DNA of 57,356 nucleotides, taken from NCBI GenBank assembly GCA_002938205.1, contig PTKZ01000010.1, positions 1 to 57,356 on the forward strand. The letters are read 5' to 3'. Position numbers and translations under genes: made by a program. This document shows, in pieces, positions 46,394-55,153 of the stretch. Within the stretch, counting starts at the first letter, position 1, and each line of letters starts with the position of its first letter. The stretch comes from Alphaproteobacteria bacterium MarineAlpha5_Bin5 (GTDB lineage: Bacteria > Pseudomonadota > Alphaproteobacteria > HIMB59 > GCA-002718135). The notes under the pieces are model-generated. The model searched no databases. It had not been told where the DNA came from and saw only the letters and a list, made by a program, of their open reading frames with translations.

Positions 46394-48226
46394 ATGATTA
46401 AAATGCAAGAAAATTTAATTAATAGATTTTCAGTTCCTAACCTATCAAGTTGCACTATTGAGTTAGCAAGTGTTGCTTCGAACAAAACAGAACCTGACTT
46501 AGTATTAACTAATGCAAGAGTTCTTTCAACTTATACTGATAGATTACTTGAAAATAAAGAGGTATGGATTTCAAAAGGACGGATTGCTTCTATCAAATCA
46601 TCAGGGTCACATAAAAATTATTTTTCAATTAATAAAAATAATATTTACGATGTAAACAACAATATCTTAGCTCCTGGTTTAATTGATCCTCATATGCATA
46701 TCGAAAGTAGCATGATGACTGGATGTGCTTATGCAGAAGCAGCTTTATTAAATGGCACAACAACTATTTTCTGTGATTCTCATGAAATAGGAAATGTTTG
46801 CGATATTGAAGGTATAGAATGGATGTTAGATGATTGTAGGGAAGCACCACTATCAATTTTTTTAACACTACCCAGTACAATACCTGCTACTAACAATACA
46901 TTAGAAACAGCAGGAGGTGATTTGACAGCTCAAAAAACATCTATTCTTTATGATAAGTGGCCAGAGATTTTAGGTTTAGGTGAAAAAATGGATTTTGTTT
47001 CTGTTTGCAACGGAGATGAAAGATCTCATTCTATAATTGCTGAAACATTAAAAAGAAATTTGCCAGTAAGTGGGCATGTTTTTGGACGTGAATTTGTAGC
47101 TGCTTATGCTGCAAGTGGTGTATCCGATACTCATGAAGCGGAGGAAAAATTATTTACAAATGATTTATTAGATGCAGGCCTTTGGATTTTTTTAAGAGGT
47201 GGAAATCCAAAAACACCATGGAATAGTATTGCAGAAGCAGTAAAGGTGATAACAGAATATGATGCTAGCACAAAAAGAATTTGCGTATGTACTGATGATA
47301 GAGACGCTGATGATTTATTTAATTTTGGTTTAGATTGGGTAGTAAGACAAGCAAATAAACTCGGAATAAATAAATCTATAGCTTGGTCAATGGGATCTCT
47401 TCATCCTGCTACAAGATATAATATAGATTCAGATTATGGTGCCTTGGGTCATAGTAGACGAGCTGATATTGTAATGATTGATGATAATTTAGAAGTTCAT
47501 AATACTTGGCTAGGAGGTACGCTAGCTGTTGAAGATAAAAAAATTACGTCAGTATTAGATAATCAATTGTCCAATAATAGATATAAATATCCAGAACGGG
47601 CTTATAATACAGTTTTACTACCTAAAGAAATAAATTTTATACCTGAAATTCCTAATCAATCTAAATTTAAAATTAATGTAATTAAAACAGAATTGCCTGG
47701 AATAATGACTTTTAAAGAAACTATCAATATTGATAATAAAATATCTGATTGGACCGATACTATGAAAAAAAATAATTTATGCCATTTGTGTGTAATTGAA
47801 AGACATGGAAAAAATGGAGAGTTTGCCCATGGTTTTTTGAAAAATTTTAATTTAAAGGAGGGCGCAGTAGCTAGTAGTGTGGGACATGATGCTCATAACA
47901 TTATTGTATCTGGTTTAAACAAAAAAGATATGAAATTAGCTGTAGAAATAATACATGAATATCAAGGTGGAATAGTTATTGTTAATAATGGAAAGTTAAT
48001 TTCAAGTGTAAAATTACCTATTGCTGGTTTACTTTCTGATAAAAAGGCTACTGAAGTAGCTAATGAGAATAAAATATTTAAAGAAAATTGGGATAAATCT
48101 GGTTGTACATTGCCTTATATGGGTTTCAATCTTTTGCCTTTATCAGTGATTCCTAATTTTAGAATTACAAATAAAGGTTTAGTTGATGTTAATACTATGA
48201 AAATTATACCATTGTTTGAATATTAA
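46394..48226 (+). CDS. adenine-deaminase-like amidohydrolase, divergent
   Basis: A 610-residue metal-dependent hydrolase with the overall layout of bacterial adenine deaminase. It has LAPGLIDPHMHIESS (metal HxH), DSHEIGNV (family DPHEIANV), SGHVFGREFVAAYAASGVSDTHE (family DGHAPGL...AGI.SDHE), CTDDRDADDL and a C-terminal domain with SSVGHDAHNIIVSG. Several usual residues differ (LPSTIPAT for PSCVPAT, SGHVF for DGHAP). It may therefore deaminate adenine or a related ring compound. Nearby apt at 53497 also handles adenine. The start is ATG 46394 or 46403. Confidence 0.78.
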   Translation: MIKMQENLINRFSVPNLSSCTIELASVASNKTEPDLVLTNARVLSTYTDRLLENKEVWISKGRIASIKSSGSHKNYFSINKNNIYDVNNNILAPGLIDPHMHIESSMMTGCAYAEAALLNGTTTIFCDSHEIGNVCDIEGIEWMLDDCREAPLSIFLTLPSTIPATNNTLETAGGDLTAQKTSILYDKWPEILGLGEKMDFVSVCNGDERSHSIIAETLKRNLPVSGHVFGREFVAAYAASGVSDTHEAEEKLFTNDLLDAGLWIFLRGGNPKTPWNSIAEAVKVITEYDASTKRICVCTDDRDADDLFNFGLDWVVRQANKLGINKSIAWSMGSLHPATRYNIDSDYGALGHSRRADIVMIDDNLEVHNTWLGGTLAVEDKKITSVLDNQLSNNRYKYPERAYNTVLLPKEINFIPEIPNQSKFKINVIKTELPGIMTFKETINIDNKISDWTDTMKKNNLCHLCVIERHGKNGEFAHGFLKNFNLKEGAVASSVGHDAHNIIVSGLNKKDMKLAVEIIHEYQGGIVIVNNGKLISSVKLPIAGLLSDKKATEVANENKIFKENWDKSGCTLPYMGFNLLPLSVIPNFRITNKGLVDVNTMKIIPLFEY

Positions 48227-48259
48227 TTAGGTATTAAGTAGAAGTAAAAAATATTTTAT

Positions 48260-48706
48260 ATGTCAATTGTTTCAAATATTTGCATTACTTCTGAATCTGG
48301 TAAAAAAATGGAAGAAGTATCTGTTGTTAATGTACTAGCAAATAAAGGCATAGTTAATGATAGATATTTTAAGGAGAACAATAATCCAGATACCCAAATT
48401 ACATTAATTGAAAGTGAAAATGTAAATTATTACAATAAAATAGCTGGTACTAACTTTATAGCAACTGATTTTAGAAGAAATCTTATTACAAAAGGAATTA
48501 ATTTAAATAAACTAGTAGGCAAAGAAATAATAATTGGTCAAGTTAAAATGAAAGCCCATAGGTTATGTCATCCATGCAAATATTTGCAAGATTTGCTGAA
48601 CCAGAAAGATTTAGTAAAAAAATTGTTAGACAGAGGTGGATTAAGATGTGAAATATTATCTGATGGTAATATAGCAATAAATGATAAAATTAAGATTATT
48701 AATTAA
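48260..48706 (+). CDS. MOSC-domain protein
   Basis: A 148-residue protein made almost entirely of a MOSC domain, the module that binds sulfur or molybdenum cofactor in related proteins. Segments visible are TQITLIESENV, DFRRNLITKGINLNKLVGKEIIIG, and MKAHRLCHPCKYLQ with the conserved Cys (the likely sulfur carrier). A small stand-alone MOSC protein may serve a molybdoenzyme or detoxify hydroxylated purines; neither is shown. It lies 33 bases after the deaminase-like gene and 10 before an amidotransferase-like gene. Confidence 0.85.
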   Translation: MSIVSNICITSESGKKMEEVSVVNVLANKGIVNDRYFKENNNPDTQITLIESENVNYYNKIAGTNFIATDFRRNLITKGINLNKLVGKEIIIGQVKMKAHRLCHPCKYLQDLLNQKDLVKKLLDRGGLRCEILSDGNIAINDKIKIIN

Positions 48707-48716
48707 ATATTAATTT

Positions 48717-49415
48717 ATGAAAACTGTTTTATTTGTTTTTCACCAAAAAAGTTCTGAAGCAGGAAGTATTGCTAAAAAATTTAAAACAAGAGGATTTGAT
48801 TTTGAAATTGTTCGCCCTTCTTTAAGTGAAACTCTTCCAGAAGATTTAAATAAATATCAAGCAATAGTAGTTTTTGGAGGGCCAATGAGCGTTAACGATG
48901 ATGCAGAATATATGAAAAAAGAAATTGCATGGATCGGGAAAGTATTAAAAACAAATATTCCTTTTTTAGGAATTTGTCTGGGTGCTCAATTGATTGCCAA
49001 ATATTTAGGGTCTAAAGTTGAAAAAAACTTTGATGATCTATCTGAAATTGGATTTTATAAAATTGAACCTACATCAAAAGGTTTAAAAATGTTTGAGTCG
49101 CAGAACATGTTTTATCAATTTCATTCTGAAGGATTTGAGTTACCATCTGGCTGTGAATTATTGGCAAAAGGAGATATTTTTAATAATCAAGCATTTAAAT
49201 ATAAAAATTGTTATGGCTTACAATTTCACCCAGAAGTAAATATATATTTACATTTAAAATGGTTATTTTTAGTATTTATAAAAAAACCACATGTATTATT
49301 TAGAAAAGGAGCTCAAAATTTTTTGTATCAATTAATATTAAGATTAAGATATAATTCTTCAATTTCAAGATGGCTCGATAATTTTTTGGATAACTATTTG
49401 CTAAAAGAACTATAA
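48717..49415 (+). CDS. class I glutamine amidotransferase-like protein
   Basis: A 232-residue protein with a stand-alone GATase1 domain like that of GMP synthase. It shows VVFGGPMSVNDD, the nucleophile Cys in LGICLGAQLIA and the catalytic His in QFHPEV; the Glu two residues on completes the triad. It could release ammonia from glutamine or hydrolyse gamma-glutamyl bonds. The C-terminal 45 residues are rich in aromatic and hydrophobic residues and may bind a membrane or partner. It ends the SDR-deaminase-MOSC run. Confidence 0.85.
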   Translation: MKTVLFVFHQKSSEAGSIAKKFKTRGFDFEIVRPSLSETLPEDLNKYQAIVVFGGPMSVNDDAEYMKKEIAWIGKVLKTNIPFLGICLGAQLIAKYLGSKVEKNFDDLSEIGFYKIEPTSKGLKMFESQNMFYQFHSEGFELPSGCELLAKGDIFNNQAFKYKNCYGLQFHPEVNIYLHLKWLFLVFIKKPHVLFRKGAQNFLYQLILRLRYNSSISRWLDNFLDNYLLKEL

Positions 49416-49500
49416 ACATAAACATTAATAATATATTTTATCATGGGTTGTTTAATCTAAAACCTTAATTAAAATGAAATATCAATAAATAAATTATATT

Positions 49501-50625
49501 ATGAAAAAATTTTTAATAAAATATTCCAATCAAATTAACGGATATATTTTTATTTTGCCGGCTTTTCTAATTATTAGTTTATTTGGTATATTTCCAGTTT
49601 TTTTTGGTATGTACATGAGTGTTCATAAATGGAAAGTATTTAAAGGTAGATTTTTAGGATTTGAAAACTATGAAAGAATTTTAGGAGATATTAGTTCTTT
49701 TTGGTTATTTATTTTAGGACTTTTAATAATGATCTTTTCTTATTGGTTTTGGTCTGAGTTTAAAAATAAATTTAAGAGTAAATTTTTAACCTTAATTTTT
49801 TCAATAATTTTTTTAATTTTTAGTTTGTTCATTATTAATTATAGTTGGTCTTCAATGTTGGAATCAGGAGATAAAGATTTCCTATATTCTTTAATATATA
49901 TTTTTTATTATTCTTTTTTTGCAATAACATCAGAAGTTGGTTTAGGTTTATTAATCGCTTATGCGCTTTATCAGAAATTAAAAGGTAAACAATTTTTTCA
50001 AATGATTTTGCTTTTTCCTTATATTACACCAGCGGTAATGGGCGGAGCTGTATTCTTTCTTATTTTTGGTAAAGCTGAAAATTCTCTTTTAAATGAATTT
50101 ATTGGATTATTTGGTTTTGATCCACAGATGTGGTTATTTGACAAACGTAAATTAACTGAAATTTTTTTTGGTATAAAAATTGAAGGTTTTTTTGCAGGAC
50201 CAAGTTTAGCATTAACAACATCAATATTATATGGAATTTGGTCTTATACTGGTTATTACGCAATTATATTACTTGCTGGATTATCTATTATTCCATCTGA
50301 TTTATATGAAGCTGCAAAAGTTGAAGGAGCATCAAGATGGCAAACATTTATTAAAATTACTGTACCGTTGTTAATGCCAATTATATTTTTTCTTTTGTTA
50401 ACAGGATTTATTAATTCATTTCAGGCATTTAATCATATTCTTGTGATGAAAACTTCATCAGCTGGAGAAACTATGGATGTTGTGACAATTGAAATTTTTG
50501 ATCATTTTTGGGACAGAGTAAAATTTGGATATGCTGCTGCTGAAGGAGTAGTCCTATTTATTATACTTAACGTCTTGGCAATTTCGCAATACGTAATTTT
50601 TAGAAAGAAATTAAGTTATGATTAA
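49501..50625 (+). CDS. CUT1-type ABC transporter permease (MalF/UgpA-like)
   Basis: A 374-residue inner-membrane permease. The N-terminus crosses the membrane early (FILPAFLIISLFGIFPVF), and two extra segments near residues 75-125 make it longer than a typical 290-residue permease and closer to MalF. The ATPase-binding EAA loop is clear: DLYEAAKVEGASRWQTFIKITVPLLMP. It probably imports a sugar, polyol or glycerol-phosphate-like solute with the next two genes. It overlaps the second permease by 8 bases. No ATPase gene accompanies it. Confidence 0.92.
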   Translation: MKKFLIKYSNQINGYIFILPAFLIISLFGIFPVFFGMYMSVHKWKVFKGRFLGFENYERILGDISSFWLFILGLLIMIFSYWFWSEFKNKFKSKFLTLIFSIIFLIFSLFIINYSWSSMLESGDKDFLYSLIYIFYYSFFAITSEVGLGLLIAYALYQKLKGKQFFQMILLFPYITPAVMGGAVFFLIFGKAENSLLNEFIGLFGFDPQMWLFDKRKLTEIFFGIKIEGFFAGPSLALTTSILYGIWSYTGYYAIILLAGLSIIPSDLYEAAKVEGASRWQTFIKITVPLLMPIIFFLLLTGFINSFQAFNHILVMKTSSAGETMDVVTIEIFDHFWDRVKFGYAAAEGVVLFIILNVLAISQYVIFRKKLSYD

Positions 50626-51463
50626 ATTTTCTAATAGAGAATTAATTATTCCTTACATTATTCTTTTTCTAGTAATGTTTTTATCAATTTACCCTTTGCT
50701 ATACATGATTAGTACATCTCTTATGACTTCAGGTGAAGCTGCAAATCAATACATGTTTCCCAAGAAATTAATGTTTGAAAATTATGCTGAAGTTTGGAAA
50801 TCAAATAATTTTCAAAAATATACGATTAATAGTATTATAATTAGTTTTGTAGTTGTAACAGGAGTTTTGTTCACAAGCATTCCCGCGGCATATGCTTTTG
50901 CTAAAATTGAATTTCCATTTAGAGATATTATTTTTTATGGATTATTAATTTCTTTAATGATTCCTGAAATTATTGCTTTATTGCCTCATCTATTAATTAT
51001 CAGAGGAGATATATTCCCTTTACCTTTTGGTCCTTCTTGGATGAATTCATTGCAGGGGTTAACAGTTCCTTTTTTTGGTAATGTGTTTTTAATTTTTTTA
51101 TTAAGACAATATTTTAAAAAAATTCCAAATGAATTGTGGGATGCAGCAAGAATGGACGGAGCTACCCATTTCTTTTTTTTAAGAAAAGTAGTAGTACCTA
51201 TGAGCATGCCTATAATTGTTACGGTAGCTTTATTTGCATTTATTTTAGCATGGAATTCTTTTGCTTGGCCTCTACTTATTCTTACAAGAGATGATTGGTT
51301 CCCTGTGACAGTTTCTATTTATAGTTTTATAAGAGAGGTTGGAGCTAATTATAACTTATTGATGGCAGCTTCATTAATCTCAATAGCCCCAGTTCTTTTA
51401 TTGTATTTTTTTACCCAACGATTGTTTTTAGAAAGTATTTCAAACTTTGGTTTAAAACAATAA
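50618..51463 (+). CDS. CUT1-type ABC transporter permease (MalG/UgpE-like)
   Basis: A 281-residue permease with about six membrane helices. It has the MalG-type periplasmic loop (MFPKKLMFENYAEVW) and the EAA loop ELWDAARMDGATHFFFLRKVVVPMSMP. Length is normal. It pairs with the MalF-like gene just before it; the binding protein gene follows after 100 bases. Specificity cannot be read from the permeases. Confidence 0.93.
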   Translation: MIKFSNRELIIPYIILFLVMFLSIYPLLYMISTSLMTSGEAANQYMFPKKLMFENYAEVWKSNNFQKYTINSIIISFVVVTGVLFTSIPAAYAFAKIEFPFRDIIFYGLLISLMIPEIIALLPHLLIIRGDIFPLPFGPSWMNSLQGLTVPFFGNVFLIFLLRQYFKKIPNELWDAARMDGATHFFFLRKVVVPMSMPIIVTVALFAFILAWNSFAWPLLILTRDDWFPVTVSIYSFIREVGANYNLLMAASLISIAPVLLLYFFTQRLFLESISNFGLKQ

Positions 51464-51476
51464 ATTGTTAACAATT
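51463..51476. promoter_or_regulatory. perfect 14-base palindrome between permease and binding-protein genes
   Basis: AATTGTTAACAATT begins at the last base of the permease stop codon. Its perfect two-fold symmetry could be an operator half of a repressor site, or a weak hairpin. Short AT palindromes arise easily by chance here, so support is weak. No gene or strong promoter element is otherwise visible in 51464-51563 except a GAGGGG ribosome site near 51554. Confidence 0.25.
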
Positions 51477-51563
51477 AAATGTAATAAATATTTAATAAAT
51501 CTAGCATTTTTAAAGTAAAAGTTTATCTATAAATTAGGTGTATTATTTACTGAGGGGTGTAAT

Positions 51564-52886
51564 ATGAAAATAATTAATAAGTTTATATTTTTAACCACTA
51601 TTTTTTTATCAACTCATTTATTTGCTGTAACTGCTGCAGATATTGAAAATGCTAATCCAGAAGGACAAACTGTTGAATTTTGGGTTCAGTACTCTGATGA
51701 AAGATTAGATGCCATGATGGCAAGAGCTGAAAGATTTGAAGCAGAAACAGGAATTAAAGTTAATATCACATACAAGGGTCATTACGGTAAGGTTCAATCT
51801 GCTATGATGACAACGGCAGGAACTTCTGATCAAGCTGATGTAGCTCGAGGTTATGGAAATGCTGCTGCAGATATGTATCAAATTGGTGCCGCTATTGATC
51901 AAAATATTTTAGCCAACAGTGCTAAATGGGGAGTATCACAAGCAGATATTGATGATTGGGGAGCAAACTGGGAGGTTGGTTTTTCAGCATACTTTGATGG
52001 CAATCCAAAACTTCTTCACGAAGTGGGAAAATCAATTGAAGTTGTATATTACAACAAAGATTGGTTAAATGAATTAGGTTTATCTGAACCGCAAACTCCT
52101 ACAGAATTTTCAGAAGCTGCTTGTGCCGCTACTAATAGTAATTTTAGTGCAAAAGTAGGAGATACAGCAAGCTTAGGCTATGAGATTGATACTGATGCTA
52201 GTAATTTTGCTGCTTGGGTATTCGCGCATGGAGGCGATGTATTTGATTACAATGCTGGACAATATATTTTAAATAGTAATGAGGTCGTTGCAGCTATGGA
52301 ATTCATACAAGGTATGGCTAATAAAGGTTGTGCACAAGTAACTAGAGATAAGTATGCAGATCAGAAATACTTAGGTTTAGGTAGCAATCTTTTTGCGCTA
52401 GGATCAACTTCTGGAATTACCTATTTTCAAAGTGCGATAGCTGATGGATATAATGGTAATTGGGAAATCTCAAAAGTACCTCATACCACAGCAGATCCAG
52501 TTATGAATTTGTATGGCGGTGGTTTAATCATGGGTAATACGGGTAACGCTGATAAAATGGTAGCTGCTTATCAATGGATGAAATACATTACTAATGCTGA
52601 AAACTCAGCTGTTTGGTCGACAGAAAGTGGATATGGTTTTGTAAGAACTTCATCCGCAGATCACCCATTAATAGCTGAAAAAAGAAAACAGCTCCCTCAA
52701 TATGATAGGTCTCTAGGTTTAATAAAATATGGAAAAGGAGAACCTTCTGTTCCAGCTTATTATTCAGTTAGAGGTGAGATTGAAAAAGCATATGCGGGAA
52801 TTATTAATGGTGATGATATTATGTCTACCTTGAACGCATTAAATGATGAGGCTAATGCTATTTTAGCTGATGCAATTGCAAATTAA
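51564..52886 (+). CDS. CUT1-type ABC transporter substrate-binding protein
   Basis: A 440-residue periplasmic solute-binding protein of the family that includes maltose- and glycerol-phosphate-binding proteins. A Sec signal peptide (about residues 1-24, ending near FAVTAAD) is followed by VEFWVQYSDERLDAM, FEAETGIKVNITYKGHYGKV, EVVYYNKDWLNELGLSEPQTP and later GGGLIMGNTGNADKM with the typical KWMKYITNAENSAVW-like helix. The ligand is unknown. Unusually it follows the permeases, and a strong terminator comes after it. Confidence 0.93.
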   Translation: MKIINKFIFLTTIFLSTHLFAVTAADIENANPEGQTVEFWVQYSDERLDAMMARAERFEAETGIKVNITYKGHYGKVQSAMMTTAGTSDQADVARGYGNAAADMYQIGAAIDQNILANSAKWGVSQADIDDWGANWEVGFSAYFDGNPKLLHEVGKSIEVVYYNKDWLNELGLSEPQTPTEFSEAACAATNSNFSAKVGDTASLGYEIDTDASNFAAWVFAHGGDVFDYNAGQYILNSNEVVAAMEFIQGMANKGCAQVTRDKYADQKYLGLGSNLFALGSTSGITYFQSAIADGYNGNWEISKVPHTTADPVMNLYGGGLIMGNTGNADKMVAAYQWMKYITNAENSAVWSTESGYGFVRTSSADHPLIAEKRKQLPQYDRSLGLIKYGKGEPSVPAYYSVRGEIEKAYAGIINGDDIMSTLNALNDEANAILADAIAN

Positions 52887-52906
52887 ATAAATTCTTTATT
52901 ACTGAG

Positions 52907-52933
52907 AAGGGTGGTTTATAACCACCCTTTTTT
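52907..52933 (+). terminator. intrinsic terminator after the ABC binding-protein gene
   Basis: AAGGGTGGTT (52907-52916) pairs perfectly with AACCACCCTT (52920-52929) around a three-base loop, followed by more T (to 52933). This is the most stable hairpin I see in the window. It ends only three bases before the ATG of the next gene, so that gene depends on readthrough or an internal promoter. Confidence 0.88.
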
Positions 52934-52936
52934 ATT

Positions 52937-53500
52937 ATGATTATAATTTGTTCTCTTCATGATCTTAATTCAGTATGTGAAAGCATTAACCCAAAATTCC
53001 TAATATCTGTAATTGATCCTGGATATGCTCCTGAAACTCCAAAAAATGTTTCTAAGCATTTAAAACTTGGCTTTGATGATATAATTAAAATTAGTAATGA
53101 AAACCATATATTCAGAAACAATACTGATGAAATTCCTCAACTACCACCAAATGAAGATCATATTAGTGAAATTATTAATTTTACTCACGATTGGATTCCT
53201 GAAGAAGATATAGTCATACATTGTTGGTGTGGAGTATCCAGATCTATGGCTACAGCAACTTATCTTTTATGTAGAGAAAACCCTTCAAAAATTGATCAAA
53301 ATATTAAATATTTAAGAAAAATTGCACCTCATGCTAATCCAAATAAATTAATGATTAAATATTTTGAAAAAGAATTAAATCTAGGAGATAAAATAACACA
53401 AGCATTTAATAATTATCCCTATACAATTACTTATGATTGTTCTTCAAATTTCGCGCCTGTTACTTTATTTAATGTAGATGAAATGAGAAATTTTAAATGA
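52937..53500 (+). CDS. Cys-X5-Arg protein-tyrosine-phosphatase-like protein
   Basis: A 187-residue protein with a phosphatase P-loop: HCWCGVSRSMATA, in which the first Cys and the Arg form the Cys-X5-Arg signature, with Ser after the Arg. The preceding DWIPEEDIVIH strand fits the dual-specificity phosphatase fold. A clear general-acid Asp loop is not evident, so activity is uncertain. It may act on a phosphoprotein, phosphoinositide or nucleotide. It overlaps the apt start by 4 bases, so the two are translated together, suggesting a link to nucleotide metabolism. Confidence 0.75.
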   Translation: MIIICSLHDLNSVCESINPKFLISVIDPGYAPETPKNVSKHLKLGFDDIIKISNENHIFRNNTDEIPQLPPNEDHISEIINFTHDWIPEEDIVIHCWCGVSRSMATATYLLCRENPSKIDQNIKYLRKIAPHANPNKLMIKYFEKELNLGDKITQAFNNYPYTITYDCSSNFAPVTLFNVDEMRNFK

Positions 53501-54012
53501 AAGAATATGTAAGAACTATTTTAGATTACCCAGTCAAAGGTATTAAATTTAGAGATATAACAACTTTATTGCAAGACTCTGGACATTTTAAAAGAGTAAT
53601 AGATGAAATGACAGATCCTTGGAAAGACAAAGAGATAGATGCTGTTTTAAGTATTGAATCACGTGGATTTATCATGGCAGGAGCAATAGCATATAATATA
53701 GGTGCTGCTTTCATACCTTTAAGAAAACCTGATAAACTTCCAGGAGAAACCTTTAAAGTTTCTTATACTTTAGAATATGGTTCAACTGAGATGCACATTC
53801 ATAAGGATGCACTCGATAATCATAAAAATTTATTAATTATAGATGATTTGCTCGCAACTGGAGGTACGGCAATTGCAGCGATTGATTTAATTAATATGTT
53901 TGAAAATAAAAATATTGTTGGAGCAGGTTTTATTATTAACCTTCCACAATTGAAGGGTAATAAAAAACTTCAAGAAAAAGGAGTTAAGATACACTCATTA
54001 ATGGACTTCTAA
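53497..54012 (+). CDS. apt: adenine phosphoribosyltransferase
   Basis: It salvages adenine to AMP using PRPP. The 171-residue protein has YPVKGIKFRDITTLL, IESRGFIMAGAIAY, FIPLRKPDKLPGET and the PRPP-binding LLIIDDLLATGGTA, all hallmarks of Apt. It lies between the phosphatase-like gene and thiolase, overlapping the former by 4 bases and sharing one base with the latter. The adenine-deaminase-like gene 5 kb upstream would compete for the same base. Confidence 0.96.
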   Translation: MKEYVRTILDYPVKGIKFRDITTLLQDSGHFKRVIDEMTDPWKDKEIDAVLSIESRGFIMAGAIAYNIGAAFIPLRKPDKLPGETFKVSYTLEYGSTEMHIHKDALDNHKNLLIIDDLLATGGTAIAAIDLINMFENKNIVGAGFIINLPQLKGNKKLQEKGVKIHSLMDF

Positions 54013-55151
54013 TGAAGAATGCAGTTTTAGTTGGATTTAAAAGATCGCCTTTCACAATAGCAAATAAAGGTTTGTTAGCTGGCGTAAGACCTGAGGATAT
54101 TTTATCTCAAGTAATTAATGAATTACTCAAGACAACAAAAATTAATAAAGAAGATATAGAGGATATTATAGCAGGTTGTGCTTATCCTGAAGGAGCTCAA
54201 GGTTACAATATTGCTAAAATAGTCTCCTTTATGACTGGTATGCCTGAACATGTCGGAGGAATGACAATTAATCGTTGGTGCGGATCATCCATGCAAGCAA
54301 TTCATAGTGCAGCTGGTGCAATTTCAATGAATGCAGGTAAAGTTTTTATTTGTTGTGGTATAGAGTCAATGACATCTGTGCCAATTAATGGACTAAATTA
54401 CTCTCCTCATCCAAATCTCATTAAAGACCAACCAAATGTTTATTTATCAATGGGGCTTACAGCAGAAAATGTTGCCAATAAATTTAATATATCCAGAAAA
54501 GAACAACAAGAATTTGCAATTCAAAGCCACTCTAAGGCATTTAAAGCTCAATCATCAAATTTATTTGATGAAGAAATTACAGTTATTAAAAATCTAGAAA
54601 CTGAAGTATTAACTGATGATGCAATAAGACCAAACACTAATCAAGAAATTTTAGATGGCCTTAAATTAGTTTTTGATCAGAATGGAACAGTTACTGCTGG
54701 TACCGCTTCACCTCTAACAGATGGTGGGTCAGCAACTTTGGTATGCGAAGAAGAATATGCAATCTCAAATAATCTTCCTATTTTAGCAAGAATTAAATCT
54801 ACAGCAATTAATGGATGCCCTCCAGAATTAATGGGATTAGGTCCAATTGGAGCATCTTTAAAAGCTCTAAAAAGAGCAGAATTAGATATTAATGATATAG
54901 ATATAGTAGAATTAAATGAAGCTTTTGCGTCACAATCAATTGCTTGTATAAAGGAACTCCGCATTAATCCTGATAAAGTTAATATTGAAGGAGGGGCAAT
55001 TGCAATTGGTCATCCACTAGGCGCAACTGGAGCTAGAATAACTGCTAAAGCAGCCTATCTAATGAATAAACAAAATAAACAATATGCTTTAGCTACCCAA
55101 TGTATAGGCCTTGGCCAAGGTATTGCAACAGTGTTAGAAAAAGTTGTATAA
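54012..55151 (+). CDS. acetyl-CoA acyltransferase (thiolase, FadA type)
   Basis: A 379-residue thiolase that cleaves 3-oxoacyl-CoA or joins acetyl-CoA units. The catalytic residues are in RWCGSSMQAIHSAAG (nucleophile Cys), GGAIAIGHPLGATGAR (His) and QCIGLGQG (second Cys), with NEAFASQ also present. It is somewhat shorter than typical 390-400 but complete. It is followed after 2 bases by a long acyl-CoA dehydrogenase, indicating fatty-acid beta-oxidation. It shares a base with apt. Confidence 0.94.
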   Translation: MKNAVLVGFKRSPFTIANKGLLAGVRPEDILSQVINELLKTTKINKEDIEDIIAGCAYPEGAQGYNIAKIVSFMTGMPEHVGGMTINRWCGSSMQAIHSAAGAISMNAGKVFICCGIESMTSVPINGLNYSPHPNLIKDQPNVYLSMGLTAENVANKFNISRKEQQEFAIQSHSKAFKAQSSNLFDEEITVIKNLETEVLTDDAIRPNTNQEILDGLKLVFDQNGTVTAGTASPLTDGGSATLVCEEEYAISNNLPILARIKSTAINGCPPELMGLGPIGASLKALKRAELDINDIDIVELNEAFASQSIACIKELRINPDKVNIEGGAIAIGHPLGATGARITAKAAYLMNKQNKQYALATQCIGLGQGIATVLEKVV

Positions 55152-55153
55152 TT

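Noticed and set aside
55100-55153. Upstream start for the acyl-CoA dehydrogenase
   Set aside because: It lies inside the thiolase gene, and the added residues do not resemble the family N-terminus.
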